Origin: an uncultured Oscillospiraceae bacterium
Lineage (GTDB): Bacteria; Bacillota_A; Clostridia; Oscillospirales; Acutalibacteraceae
Assembly (NCBI GenBank): GCA_910589395.1
Contig: CAJUTL010000007.1
Span: forward strand, 51,814 to 99,670
DNA: 47,857 bases
Reading direction: 5' to 3'
The notes beneath the pieces are model-generated. The model did not search any database. It was not told the DNA's origin and was given only the letters and a program-made list of their open reading frames with translations. This document shows positions 22,437 through 30,762 of the stretch, one piece after another (position 1 is the first letter of the stretch; each line of letters opens with the position of its first letter). A program made the translations under genes and the position numbers.

Positions 22437-23363
22437 ATGATATGGACCGTGACGCTGAATCCCGCCATGGACTGCTACCTGTTCCCGGAGCGCTTTGAAA
22501 AGGGTGCGATCAATTCCTATGATAGATGCTGCTTCCGTCCCGGCGGCAAGGGTGTGAACGTATCTTTGCTGCTGACCTCGCTGGGCGTGGAAAATACCGC
22601 CCTGGGCATCGGCGCCGGCGCTTCCGGCCGGGAGATCGAAGCGCTGCTTCGGCAGGCGGGCTGCAAAACAGATTTTCTGTTTTTGAAGGAAGGGGCCTCC
22701 CGCGTGAACCTGAAGATCCGTACCCCGGAAGGGGAGGAAACGGACTTGAACGGAGCAGGGCCGGAGATCTCTGAGGAAGCCCTGGAACGGCTGGGAGAAA
22801 AGCTTTTCGCCCTTCAGCCCGGGGACGGGCTGGTGCTGGCGGGCAGTATTCCGCCGTCTCTTCCCACAGGCAGCTACGTGCGGCTTTTAAGGCGCGCCGG
22901 AGAGAAAGAGCTTTTTACTGTGGTGGACGCCGCCGGGGAAGCGCTGCTTGCGGCTTTGCCCTGCCGCCCATTTTTGGTCAAGCCCAATCTGGAGGAGCTG
23001 GGGGCGCTGTTCGGCACGGAGCTTCGGGAGCTGTCCGCTGTCATAGAAAGCGCTTTGGCCTTACAGGAAAAGGGCGCCCGGAATGTGGCGGTTTCTCTGG
23101 GAGAAAGGGGAGCGCTGCTGGTCTGTGAGGACGGCAGGCGGCTGTTCTGCCGGGCGGCGAAAGGGGAAGCGGTTTCCTCCGTGGGCGCGGGAGATTCCAT
23201 GGTGGCGGGCTTTCTCTATGGCTGGCAGCTGCACAATACACTGGAAGGCGCTTTGCGCTGGGGCGTGTGTGCCGGTTCGGCCACAGCCTTTTCCCAAGGG
23301 ATCGCCTCCGGGGAGGCCGTGCGGCGGCTCTATCCCGAAACAGGCAATATTCATGTTCTCTGA
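22437..23363 (+). CDS. 1-phosphofructokinase/PfkB-family hexose kinase
   Basis: 308-aa ribokinase-like sugar kinase. TVTLNPAMDCYLFPERF at the N-terminus, GGKGVNVS, and the ATP/catalytic site GAGDSMVAGFLYG place it in the FruK/LacC branch, which phosphorylates fructose-1-phosphate or tagatose-6-phosphate. No PTS fructose transporter or regulator gene is adjacent, so the substrate is open. It is a single gene with its own promoter and no obvious terminator before the next promoter at 23389. Confidence 0.9.
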   Translation: MIWTVTLNPAMDCYLFPERFEKGAINSYDRCCFRPGGKGVNVSLLLTSLGVENTALGIGAGASGREIEALLRQAGCKTDFLFLKEGASRVNLKIRTPEGEETDLNGAGPEISEEALERLGEKLFALQPGDGLVLAGSIPPSLPTGSYVRLLRRAGEKELFTVVDAAGEALLAALPCRPFLVKPNLEELGALFGTELRELSAVIESALALQEKGARNVAVSLGERGALLVCEDGRRLFCRAAKGEAVSSVGAGDSMVAGFLYGWQLHNTLEGALRWGVCAGSATAFSQGIASGEAVRRLYPETGNIHVL

Positions 23364-23388
23364 AAAGCGTGCACCGCTGAGATTTCAG

Positions 23389-23417
23389 TTGACAGAGAAG
23401 CGGTTTCCACGTACAAT
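23389..23417 (+). promoter_or_regulatory. Promoter of xpaC-telA
   Basis: TTGACA (23389-23394), 17-bp spacer, TACAAT (23412-23417). Near-perfect consensus; leader about 85 nt before the ATG at 23508. Confidence 0.85.
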
Positions 23418-23507
23418 GTTATATAGTTGATTGCAAAAGATATCAGGTTAGTTCAGGGGCAAGCTTGGCCCGGTTTACTTTTTTAGAATAGGAAAGTGGT
23501 CATCACG

Positions 23508-24671
23508 ATGAAACAGACTGGCAGCAGGCCCGTGGAGGAGGAATTTCGCTCCTCACAGATCTATAAGACCCTGAAAAGCTCCGGAATTCCCGTAGCGGAT
23601 AAGATCGCCCAGGGGTTGGGAAAAGCCGCTGAGGGGCTGGACAGCGCCCTGGGCAGCATCGCGCCTGCGGTAAAGCGAAGCGTGGGCGTGCAAAACGGGT
23701 CGCCGCAAAGCCATACTCAAAGCACAGCCCCCACAGGAGGACAGCCTTTTTCCGGACAGCGGGCGGGGCAAACACCACCTCCCGGCCGAACCGCTCAGAC
23801 CGCGGGGGTTCAGGGAAAAGGATATCCATACCAGTATCAGTACACATATCCCGCCGGAACCAACAAAACGGCTCCGGGGCGGCAGGCAGCTCCCGGGCAG
23901 CCTGTTCCGGGGCAGGCTGCGTACCCCGGCAGAAAGCCCGCGGGGGTCAATCGGGCCCCGGCCCCGCAAATGCCGGCCATGAAGCTGGTGCGCAAGGGGA
24001 GCCCGGCGAAATTTTACATTACCGGCGCCGCTGCGCTGCTTTACGCGCTGAATTTTCCATTGTACGAGGTCTCCCACTTTATCGTGTTCGGGCTGGTGCT
24101 TGCGGGGGTGTTTCTCCTTTCCGGTAAGCTGTTCCGGGGAAAGAAGGAATTTGTTCCCATCGAGCCGGTAAAGCCGAAGGAGAAGGAAGCACCCAAGCAG
24201 GAGGAAAAGCCCTCGCAGACCGGGAACCCGGAGGTGGATAAGATCATCGATGAGGGCAGGGAGTATTTGAAAAAGCTCCGGGCCGCCAACAACGCCATTC
24301 CGGACGAAAGCCTTTCCGAGTGCATTGACAGAATGGAAAGAGCTTCCGCCGATATTTTCCGCTTTGTGGCGGATCACCCGGAAAAGGCCCCGCAGATCAG
24401 GAAATTCATGAATTACTATCTACCCACCACCCTGAAGCTTTTAAGTAGCTATCAGCGGCTTTCCTCTCAGTCCGTGCGGGGAGAAAACATCACCTCTACC
24501 ATGTTCAATATCGCCGGTATGATGCACACGGTGGCGGCCGCCTTTGAAAAGCAGCTGGATTCCCTGTTTACCGATGAGGCCATGGACGTTTCTGCGGATA
24601 TTTCCGTATTCGAGACTCTCCTGAAGCAGGAGGGCTTTGTGGAGGAGCAAAAAGAGGAGAAAAAGCAGTAA
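23508..24671 (+). CDS. xpaC: XpaC-like 5-bromo-4-chloroindolyl phosphate hydrolysis family protein
   Basis: 387 aa. N-terminal SSQIYKTLKSSGIPVADKI helix region, a ~110-residue Pro/Gln/Gly-rich linker (residues ~60-165), two membrane helices (FYITGAAALLYALNFPLY, FIVFGLVLAGVFLLSG), then a helical cytoplasmic domain (GREYLKKLRAANNAIPDESL, YYLPTTLKLLSSYQRL) typical of the XpaC family. XpaC and TelA are regularly adjacent, as here (77 bp apart), and are linked to tellurite or cell-envelope stress tolerance; the molecular role is unclear. ATG 23508 is chosen over an in-frame GTG at 23496, which sits too close to AGGAAA. The long linker is unusual. Confidence 0.82.
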   Translation: MKQTGSRPVEEEFRSSQIYKTLKSSGIPVADKIAQGLGKAAEGLDSALGSIAPAVKRSVGVQNGSPQSHTQSTAPTGGQPFSGQRAGQTPPPGRTAQTAGVQGKGYPYQYQYTYPAGTNKTAPGRQAAPGQPVPGQAAYPGRKPAGVNRAPAPQMPAMKLVRKGSPAKFYITGAAALLYALNFPLYEVSHFIVFGLVLAGVFLLSGKLFRGKKEFVPIEPVKPKEKEAPKQEEKPSQTGNPEVDKIIDEGREYLKKLRAANNAIPDESLSECIDRMERASADIFRFVADHPEKAPQIRKFMNYYLPTTLKLLSSYQRLSSQSVRGENITSTMFNIAGMMHTVAAAFEKQLDSLFTDEAMDVSADISVFETLLKQEGFVEEQKEEKKQ

Positions 24672-24747
24672 TGCTTTGAGGACACGCTCAATTATAATAA
24701 GGACCGCGCAGCAGCGGCCCTGAAACCATCAGAAAGGATGCTGTCAC

Positions 24748-25890
24748 ATGGATAATGAGATCAAGCTGACCCTGGAGGCCGAAGAGCCCCAGGCCCCCGC
24801 CCTCACGCTGAACCCGGAGGAAACCGCCAAGGAGACCGCGGTGGAGCCTGTTGTGCTGGACGAATCCGCCTTGACCCCTGAGGAGCAGAAGGCTGTAAAC
24901 GAATTTGCCGAGAAGATCGACCTGACGAACAGCACCCTGGTGCTGCAGTACGGCTCTGCCGCCCAGAAGAAGATCGCCTCCTTCTCCGATACGGCTCTGG
25001 ATAAGGTGCGCACCAAGGATCTGGGGGAGATCGGCGATGAGATCTCCAGCCTGGTGGTGGAGCTGAAGGGCTTCGATATCGACGAGGAGGAGAAAAAGGG
25101 TCTGTTCGGGTGGTTCAAAAATACCGGCAATAAAATCACCGCCATGAAGGCCCGGTACGACAGCGCCGAAACCAATGTGGATAAAATTGCCGCGGCCCTG
25201 GAAAATCATCAGGTTCAGCTGATGAAGGACGTGGTAATGCTGGATAAGCTCTATGAAATGAATCTGAACTATCACAAGGAGCTTTCCATGTACATCATTG
25301 CCGGCAAGAAAAAGCTTCAGCAGGAGCGGGCCACCCGGCTGGTGGAGCTGCAGAACAAGGCAAAGCAGAGCGGCCTGGCGGAGGACGCCCAGGCGGCTAA
25401 CGATTTTGCCCAGCTGTGCGATAATTTTGAAAAGAAACTGCACGACCTGGAGCTGACCCGCATGGTAAGCGTGCAGATGTCTCCCCAGATCCGTCTGGTG
25501 CAGAACAACGATAAGCTGATGACGGAAAAGATCCAGTCCACCCTGGTGAACACGATCCCCCTGTGGAAAAGCCAAATGGTGCTGGCTCTGGGCGTGGCCC
25601 ATTCCGCCCAGGCGGTAAGAGCCCAGCGGGAGGTATCGGATATGACCAACCAGCTGCTGCGCAAGAATGCGGAGAAGCTGAAGATGAGCACTATCGAAAC
25701 CGCCAAGGAATCCGAGCGGGGCGTGGTGGATATGGAGACCCTGCGTATCACCAACCAGTCCCTGATCCAAACCCTGGACGAGGTGGTAAAGATCCAGGAC
25801 GAGGGCAGGGCAAAGCGCCGGGCCGCCGAGCAGGAGATTGGCAAGCTGGAAGGCGAATTGAAGCAGAAGCTTTTGGATATTCACCAGTGA
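24748..25890 (+). CDS. telA: Toxic anion resistance protein TelA
   Basis: 380-aa soluble, almost entirely helical protein of the TelA/KlaA family. LVLQYGSAAQKKIASFSDTA, GFDIDEEEKKGLFGWFKNT, LDKLYEMNLNYHKELSMYI and QLLRKNAEKLKMSTIETAKE are family blocks. These proteins are associated with resistance to tellurite and some antimicrobials. ATG after GAAAGGATG. Second gene of the xpaC-telA unit; no terminator is evident before the repeats that follow. Confidence 0.93.
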   Translation: MDNEIKLTLEAEEPQAPALTLNPEETAKETAVEPVVLDESALTPEEQKAVNEFAEKIDLTNSTLVLQYGSAAQKKIASFSDTALDKVRTKDLGEIGDEISSLVVELKGFDIDEEEKKGLFGWFKNTGNKITAMKARYDSAETNVDKIAAALENHQVQLMKDVVMLDKLYEMNLNYHKELSMYIIAGKKKLQQERATRLVELQNKAKQSGLAEDAQAANDFAQLCDNFEKKLHDLELTRMVSVQMSPQIRLVQNNDKLMTEKIQSTLVNTIPLWKSQMVLALGVAHSAQAVRAQREVSDMTNQLLRKNAEKLKMSTIETAKESERGVVDMETLRITNQSLIQTLDEVVKIQDEGRAKRRAAEQEIGKLEGELKQKLLDIHQ

Positions 25891-25982
25891 AGTTAGTTGT
25901 TAGAGGACGGTCAAGGGCGCAAGGCTAAAGGCATCCTTCTTGTCATTCTGAGCCGAAGGCGAAGAATCTCGTCCTTTAGCCA
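25891..25982. repeat. Half TGTCATTCTGAG element, copy 5
   Basis: GTTAGTTGTTAGAGGA module directly after telA, then one arm of the element (25941-25980: TGTCATTCTGAGCCGAAGGC, then GAAGAATCTCGTCC) without its partner arm. Confidence 0.75.
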
Positions 25983-26049
25983 GTAGTTATTTAGAAAAGA
26001 CCACTGCATTGTGTTTTATGGGTTTTACCCTAAAGGAGCTTTGGAAGCC

Positions 26050-26607
26050 ATGAAAAAGAAAAATGTGATCGGCGCTTTGGTAATGGCGGGAATGATCCTG
26101 GTTTCCGTTCCCTTCGGCGCCAACCGTTCTCTGAACCGTCTGCGGGAAGAAACGCGGGACGAGGCCTATTATTATGACAGCACCGGGTATGCTATTTACG
26201 AAGGGCTGGAGAAGCAGCAGGCAGCGGCCCGAAACCTTATCACCGTGGCGGAGCGCTATGTGGAAAGCAATCCGGGGCTGGATCCGTATCTCGATGAGCT
26301 CACGTACCGTGCGGATTTCTGCGAGAAATTTTACGATCCCGGAGATCCGAAAGAGGTGGAATCCTACGGTCTTCTGGTGGAAGCCGCCCAGGGGCTTTCC
26401 GGGCAGCTGGAGGGGATCAGGCTGAACGAAAAGGACGAAAAATACCCCCGGCAGCTGATTGCCGAAATAGAATCCGAGCAGGATAAGCTGGAGCGCAGCA
26501 GCTATAATGACGAGGCCAGGGAATTTAACGAGACCCTCACGAGGTTCCCCGCAAGCCTGCTGGGAGAGCTCACTGGAGTGAAAGAACTGGGCGTTTTCGG
26601 GCAATAA
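26050..26607 (+). CDS. LemA-family protein
   Basis: 185 aa from ATG 26050 (AAAGGAG 12 bp upstream; the frame is open to 26011). A short N-terminal signal/anchor (VIGALVMAGMILVSVPFGA) precedes a helical domain, and the C-terminus SSYNDEAREFNETLTRFP...GVKELGVF fits the LemA family signature. LemA proteins commonly pair with TPM-domain proteins, and such a gene follows here. A 173-bp MITE sits between them, its target duplication overlapping this stop codon. Function of the pair is not established; an envelope or quality-control role is likely. Confidence 0.8.
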   Translation: MKKKNVIGALVMAGMILVSVPFGANRSLNRLREETRDEAYYYDSTGYAIYEGLEKQQAAARNLITVAERYVESNPGLDPYLDELTYRADFCEKFYDPGDPKEVESYGLLVEAAQGLSGQLEGIRLNEKDEKYPRQLIAEIESEQDKLERSSYNDEAREFNETLTRFPASLLGELTGVKELGVFGQ

Positions 26608-26608
26608 G

Positions 26609-26781
26609 GGCAACACCGCACAAAGATTGTGCGCAAGTTGTACAGTCAGATTTTTCGTCAGAGTGCACAGATTGAGTGCAGCCAATCTTGCGATTGGCAA
26701 ACGAAAGCTGTGTGCTATGACGGAAAATATGCAAGCAAATTGTGTACAAAGGCCTCTGGCCGGTCTTTGTGCGGTGTTGCC
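26609..26781. mobile_element. 173-bp foldback MITE with TAAG target duplication
   Basis: Perfect 18-bp terminal inverted repeats (26609-26626 and 26764-26781, GGCAACACCGCACAAAGA type) flanked by TAAG on both sides (26605-26608, 26782-26785). The interior is also roughly palindromic (TTTTTCGTCA/TGACGGAAAA, GTGCACAG/CTGTGTGC, CCAATC-TTGC-GATTGG centre). No coding capacity, so it must have been moved by a transposase elsewhere. The left TAAG includes the lemA-like stop codon. Confidence 0.85.
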
Positions 26782-26839
26782 TAAGGTTTTTTACAGCCGG
26801 CAATGTCCGGCTGTCTGTTTTCAGAAAGGGAGAATCGCC

Positions 26840-27862
26840 ATGACAAGAAAGACCCGCGTACCGCATATTCTCAAAAGCTTTGCCGCGCTCTGCTTCACAG
26901 CGCTGCTTTTGTGCTCCTTGTCCATTCCCGCCCTGGCCGCTGTGCCGGATCGGCCCCAGAACCAGTACGTGCTGGACGAGGCCGGGGTGCTGGATAGCGC
27001 CACGGAGCGGGAGATCATTTCCAAAAACCAGAAACTTTTTGAGAAAACCGGCGCGGAGATCGTCATTGTCGCTGTGGATTTTTTGGGCGGCCAGGAGATC
27101 GATGATTATGTGTTTGAGCTGTTTAACTCCTGGGGCGTTGGCTCAGAGCAGCGGAATAACGGCATTTTGCTGGTAATGGCCATCGGTGAGGACAATTATT
27201 ACGCCCAGGCGGGCTATGGAATAGAGGATTATTTCGACAGCAGACTGCAAAGCCTGCTGGACGAATATCTGGAGCCGGATTTCGCCGCCCGGGATTACGA
27301 TGCCGGCGCGAAAAAATTTTTCGACGCGGTATATACCGAGCTGGAAACCTATTCCTATGACGACAGCTATGATGATCAGGAATACGGCCAGGGCGGCGCC
27401 AATACGGACAATTATGATTACGAGTACGAAAGCGGCTACCGTGCTTCCGATTTTGTCTTTACGGTTCTCCGGTTTGTATTCCGGATCGTGTTGGTGATCA
27501 TTGTCATTGTGGTGATCCTCGCTGTGATCCGGGCGCTTTCCGGCGGCGGAGGAGGCCCCGGCAATCCCGGCGGTGGTGGAGGCGGAGGCGGCTTCTGGCG
27601 CGGCATGTTCTGGGGGAATATGCTGGGCAGCAGACGGCGCAGAGGCTGGTATGCGCCTCCGCCGCCTCCTCCCCCCGGCGGCTTTGGTCCCGGCCCCCGG
27701 CCCCCCAGAAATGGCGGCGGTTTTGGAGGCTTTGGCGGGTTCTCCGGCGGAGGGCGTTCCGGGGGTTTCGGCGGTTCCCGCGGCGGTTTTTCCGGCGGCG
27801 GTCGCTCCGGTGGCTTCTCCCGTGGCGGCGGCTCTCGCGGAGGCGGCGCAGGCAGAAGATAA
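26840..27862 (+). CDS. TPM-domain (YgcG-type) membrane protein
   Basis: 340 aa, ATG after AAAGGGAG. A Sec signal peptide (ALCFTALLLCSLSIPALA) is followed by a TPM domain (~35-165: DEAGVLDSATEREII, GAEIVIVAVDFLGGQEIDDY, NNGILLVMAIGEDNYYAQAG), an acidic Tyr-rich stretch, a membrane helix (FVFTVLRFVFRIVLVIIVIVV) and a long Gly/Pro/Arg-rich tail. The tail's last ~60 residues are repeats of FSGGGRSGGF type. The TPM part should be extracytoplasmic and the tail cytoplasmic. Upstream is the LemA-like gene, its usual partner. The frame extends upstream into the MITE, which is not coding here. Confidence 0.87.
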   Translation: MTRKTRVPHILKSFAALCFTALLLCSLSIPALAAVPDRPQNQYVLDEAGVLDSATEREIISKNQKLFEKTGAEIVIVAVDFLGGQEIDDYVFELFNSWGVGSEQRNNGILLVMAIGEDNYYAQAGYGIEDYFDSRLQSLLDEYLEPDFAARDYDAGAKKFFDAVYTELETYSYDDSYDDQEYGQGGANTDNYDYEYESGYRASDFVFTVLRFVFRIVLVIIVIVVILAVIRALSGGGGGPGNPGGGGGGGGFWRGMFWGNMLGSRRRRGWYAPPPPPPPGGFGPGPRPPRNGGGFGGFGGFSGGGRSGGFGGSRGGFSGGGRSGGFSRGGGSRGGGAGRR

Positions 27863-28019
27863 GCGGCTGCACGCACAGTGACGAACGATGGCGGCGCTGT
27901 CATGCGGCACCATGAAAAGCAAGGATCCATCAACAGGGATTTTTGCTTTCCTCGAAAGGGGATCCCATATTCTATCAGAGAAAAACAGGCCGAATTTGAA
28001 ACAGGAAAGGATGAGTTAC

Positions 28020-28487
28020 ATGAAGCAATGCTTTCACTGCGGGGCCAATGTACCGGAGGAAGCGGTAAGCTGCCAGAACTGTGGAACGGTTTTGCCCCCA
28101 GAGACGCCGCCTGCTTCCCAATCCGCAGGGCCCGCCATGCCGCAGCCTGTCCCGCCGCCCTTTTATTCAGCGCCTCAGCCCCGTGCCGGGGCGCCCTGGT
28201 ACCCCAGCCTGCCCGCTCCTGTGCCTCAGCTGCGCAGAGTCTTTTCCTGGGCAGACGTGTGTACCATTTTGGGCTTTGCCTCCTCGGTGATCGGCTATTT
28301 CTGGGCCAGTCTGGTATTACTGCCGCTGGGCCTGGTGACCTCCCTCATTGGCTTTAAGGGAAATAAAACACGGGCCCTTGCCGTGGCGGGAATCGTGGTT
28401 TCCGCCATTGGTCTTTTGATCAAGCTGATGATGATCCTGAACGATGCCAGTTGGCTGCCCTATTGGATCACCAACGGCATTTGGTGA
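28020..28487 (+). CDS. Zinc-ribbon membrane protein
   Basis: 155 aa. The N-terminal zinc ribbon CFHCGANVPEEAVSCQNCG (two CxxC pairs) is followed by a Pro-rich linker (~residues 25-65) and two hydrophobic segments (CTILGFASSVIGYFWASLVL with LLPLGLVTSLIGF, and LAVAGIVVSAIGLLIKLMMI). This is a common layout of small DUF4190-like zinc-ribbon proteins in Firmicutes. AGGAAAGG lies upstream of the ATG at 28020; the frame is open to 27888 without support. Function unknown; probably cotranscribed with the TPM gene. Confidence 0.78.
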   Translation: MKQCFHCGANVPEEAVSCQNCGTVLPPETPPASQSAGPAMPQPVPPPFYSAPQPRAGAPWYPSLPAPVPQLRRVFSWADVCTILGFASSVIGYFWASLVLLPLGLVTSLIGFKGNKTRALAVAGIVVSAIGLLIKLMMILNDASWLPYWITNGIW

Positions 28488-28735
28488 GGAAGTTGTTAGC
28501 CGTTAGTTGTTAGTTGTTAGAGAAAGGCAAGGGCGAAGCTTTTTTCCTTAAGAAATGGCCAAGGGCAGGCTTGTCCTTTCTTCACGGCGCAATAGCTGAG
28601 CGCGGCTGACGGCTGATCACCGCATGTTCCATCATATTTTACATGATCCTCTAAGGATAGGGGATCATAAAGGAGAGAAACAGTGCCTGCTGTTTTTCTC
28701 CTTTGTTTTTCCGGGAAAAGCTTGAAAATGCCATG
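28488..28735. repeat. Intergenic region with TTAGTTGTTAG repeats and hairpins; no gene
   Basis: GTTAGCCGTTAGTTGTTAGT repeats (about 28494-28520), then a hairpin ATGATCC/GGATCAT (28643-28668) and the terminator at 28669. I see no coding sequence in this stretch. Confidence 0.6.
28669..28710 (+). terminator. Terminator upstream of the ABC exporter
   Basis: AAAGGAGAGAAACAG (28669-28683) pairs with CTGTTTTTCTCCTTT (28690-28704), then GTTTTT. It probably ends transcription from the TPM/zinc-ribbon unit. Confidence 0.8.
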
Positions 28736-28743
28736 AGAAACAG

Positions 28744-28772
28744 TTGCGGCAAAAGGAAAATATTGCTACAAT
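28744..28772 (+). promoter_or_regulatory. Promoter of the ABC exporter operon
   Basis: TTGCGG (28744-28749), 17-bp spacer, extended -10 TGCTACAAT (TACAAT 28767-28772). It produces an unusually long leader of about 230 nt before the first ABC gene. Confidence 0.7.
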
Positions 28773-28818
28773 AAAGTAAAGGTTATTTGAAAAATCGTAA
28801 ACGCCGTCTTTTTGCCCA

Positions 28819-29010
28819 ATGCGGACGGATTTTTGCGTTGGAAATCTCAGACGGGCATCAGCCCGTCTTGTGGTCCTCCGCCTTGAAACCATCTCGCCTT
28901 GTACAAAATCCGGCATTTTCTCTGTTTTCAAACAACCCCTAGCCGAACGGTTAAATTCGCACCGACTGGCTAAGAAAAGCAGACCTGAAAAGCGAGGAAG
29001 ATCTGTGTGA
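28819..29010 (+). CDS. Candidate leader ORF overlapping the ABC exporter start
   Basis: 63 codons, Arg/Lys-rich (LRRASARLVVLRLE, RPEKRGRSV). Its TGA overlaps the GTG of the ABC gene by 4 bp (GTGA). It fills the leader between promoter and exporter and contains a GACGGGC-ATCA-GCCCGTC hairpin. B. subtilis bmrB is a leader peptide in the same position before the heterodimeric exporter bmrCD. There is no clear ribosome site before the ATG, which is the main reason for doubt. Confidence 0.35.
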   Translation: MRTDFCVGNLRRASARLVVLRLETISPCTKSGIFSVFKQPLAERLNSHRLAKKSRPEKRGRSV

Positions 29011-30728
29011 AAAAGCTGCTTTGTTATATGAAAGGGTATCGAAAGGAATGTGTGCTTTCGCCGGCCTTCAAGCTGCTGGAGGCTTCCTTTGAGCTCCTGG
29101 TGCCTTTGGTGATGGCGGCGGTGATCGACACCGGTATTAAAAACGGAGACAGGCCCTATATTATCCGCATGTGCCTTCTGATGGTGGCGCTGGGCGTGAT
29201 CGGCCTTTGCTGTACCCTGGTGGCCCAGTATTTTGCCGCCAAGGCCGCGGTGGGCTTTTCCTCCCGGCTGCGCCAAGCGCTGTTTGCCCGTATCCAGAAG
29301 TTGAGCTATTCCCAGCTGGACCGGGCGGGTACCTCTACGCTGATCACCCGTATGACAAGCGATATAAACCAGGTGCAGAACGGTGTGAACCTTACCCTGC
29401 GCCTGCTTTTGCGCTCTCCCTTTGTGGTGTTCGGCGCCATGCTTATGGCCTTTACTATTGACTGGAAGGCCGCCCTGGTGTTCGCGGTAGTGATCCCGCT
29501 TTTATTTCTGGTGGTCTTTTGGATCATGCTCTGGACCATGCCCCGGTACAAGCGGGTGCAGGCGGGGCTGGACCGGGTGCTGGGCGTAGCCCGGGAAAAC
29601 CTGACCGGCGTTCGGGTGATCCGCGCTTTCGGCAGGGAAGAGGCGGAGATTCGGCGGTTTGACGAGGAAAACGAGAGCCTTACCCGCATGCAGACCTTTG
29701 TGGGAAAGGTTTCCGCACTGATGAATCCTTTGACCTATATTTTAATCAATCTGGCCACCATGGCGGTGATCTGGGTGGGAGGTCTGCGGGCAAATACCGG
29801 GGCCGTCACCCAGGGCCAGGTGGTGGCCCTGGTCAATTACATGGCGCAGATCCTGGTAGAGCTCATCAAGCTTGCCAATTTGATCATCAACATTGCCAAG
29901 GCCCTGGCCTGCGCGGGCAGGGTGGAGGCGGTGCTGGAGCTGCCTGTGGGAATGGAACTTCCCCGGCAGGGAGAAACGGGGAAACGCCCCGGCGCCCTGG
30001 CCTTTGAAGATGTGAGCCTTACTTACGGCGGCGCGGGGGCGGAGTCCCTTTCCCATATCAGCTTTTCCGCAGAGCCCGGCCAGGTAGTGGGGATTATCGG
30101 CGGCACAGGCAGCGGGAAAACCAGTCTGGTGAATTTGATCCCCCGGTTTTACGACTGTACCTCCGGCAGGGTGTTGGTCAGCGGAACAGATGTAAGGGAA
30201 TGGGACCCGGAAGCTCTCAGAAGCCGGGTGGGGGTGGTGCCTCAGAAGGCGGTGCTTTTCTCCGGTACGATCCGGGAAAACCTGTTATGGGGCAAGGAGG
30301 ACGCCTCGGAGGAAGAGCTTTGGCAGGCGCTGGAGACTGCTCAGGCGAAAGATTTTGTAGAGCAGAAAAAACAGGGCCTGGACGAGCCGGTGGCTCAGGG
30401 GGGAAGAAATTTCTCCGGCGGCCAGCGGCAGAGGCTCACCATTGCCAGGGCCCTGGCGCGAAAGCCCGATTTTCTGATTCTGGACGACAGCGCCAGCGCT
30501 TTGGATTACGCCACTGATCTGAAGCTGCGCACCGCCATTGCCGATCTGCCCAACAGCCCCACGGTGCTGCTGGTTTCCCAGAGGGCGGCCTCTGTGCGGC
30601 AGGCCGATGTGATCGTTGTGCTGGACGACGGTGAAGCGGTAGGCGTGGGAACCCACGATGAGCTGCTGGAAAGCTGTCAGGTCTACCGGGAGATCTATGA
30701 ATCCCAATTCCAAAAAGAAAAATCGTGA
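29007..30728 (+). CDS. ABC exporter half-transporter, degenerate-site subunit
   Basis: 573 aa, GTG start after GAGGAAG. Six-helix type I exporter membrane domain (~1-320), then an ATPase domain: Walker A GGTGSGKTS (~363), signature NFSGGQRQR (~469), Walker B FLILDDSASALD. The catalytic glutamate after the Walker B aspartate is Asp, as in the degenerate-site subunit of heterodimeric exporters (BmrC, TM287). Its partner is encoded 34 bp downstream. Likely a multidrug or peptide exporter. Confidence 0.92.
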   Translation: MKKLLCYMKGYRKECVLSPAFKLLEASFELLVPLVMAAVIDTGIKNGDRPYIIRMCLLMVALGVIGLCCTLVAQYFAAKAAVGFSSRLRQALFARIQKLSYSQLDRAGTSTLITRMTSDINQVQNGVNLTLRLLLRSPFVVFGAMLMAFTIDWKAALVFAVVIPLLFLVVFWIMLWTMPRYKRVQAGLDRVLGVARENLTGVRVIRAFGREEAEIRRFDEENESLTRMQTFVGKVSALMNPLTYILINLATMAVIWVGGLRANTGAVTQGQVVALVNYMAQILVELIKLANLIINIAKALACAGRVEAVLELPVGMELPRQGETGKRPGALAFEDVSLTYGGAGAESLSHISFSAEPGQVVGIIGGTGSGKTSLVNLIPRFYDCTSGRVLVSGTDVREWDPEALRSRVGVVPQKAVLFSGTIRENLLWGKEDASEEELWQALETAQAKDFVEQKKQGLDEPVAQGGRNFSGGQRQRLTIARALARKPDFLILDDSASALDYATDLKLRTAIADLPNSPTVLLVSQRAASVRQADVIVVLDDGEAVGVGTHDELLESCQVYREIYESQFQKEKS

Positions 30729-30762
30729 GCGTCTGACTAGGGTTTGATCTTACGGAGAAAGA

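Noticed and set aside
24688..25884. 398-codon minus-strand ORF
   Set aside because: Antisense shadow of telA; hydrophobic Leu/Gln/His-rich translation results from the codon bias of the real gene.
27436..27933. Proline-rich minus-strand ORF
   Set aside because: Mirror of the Gly-rich tail of the TPM protein.
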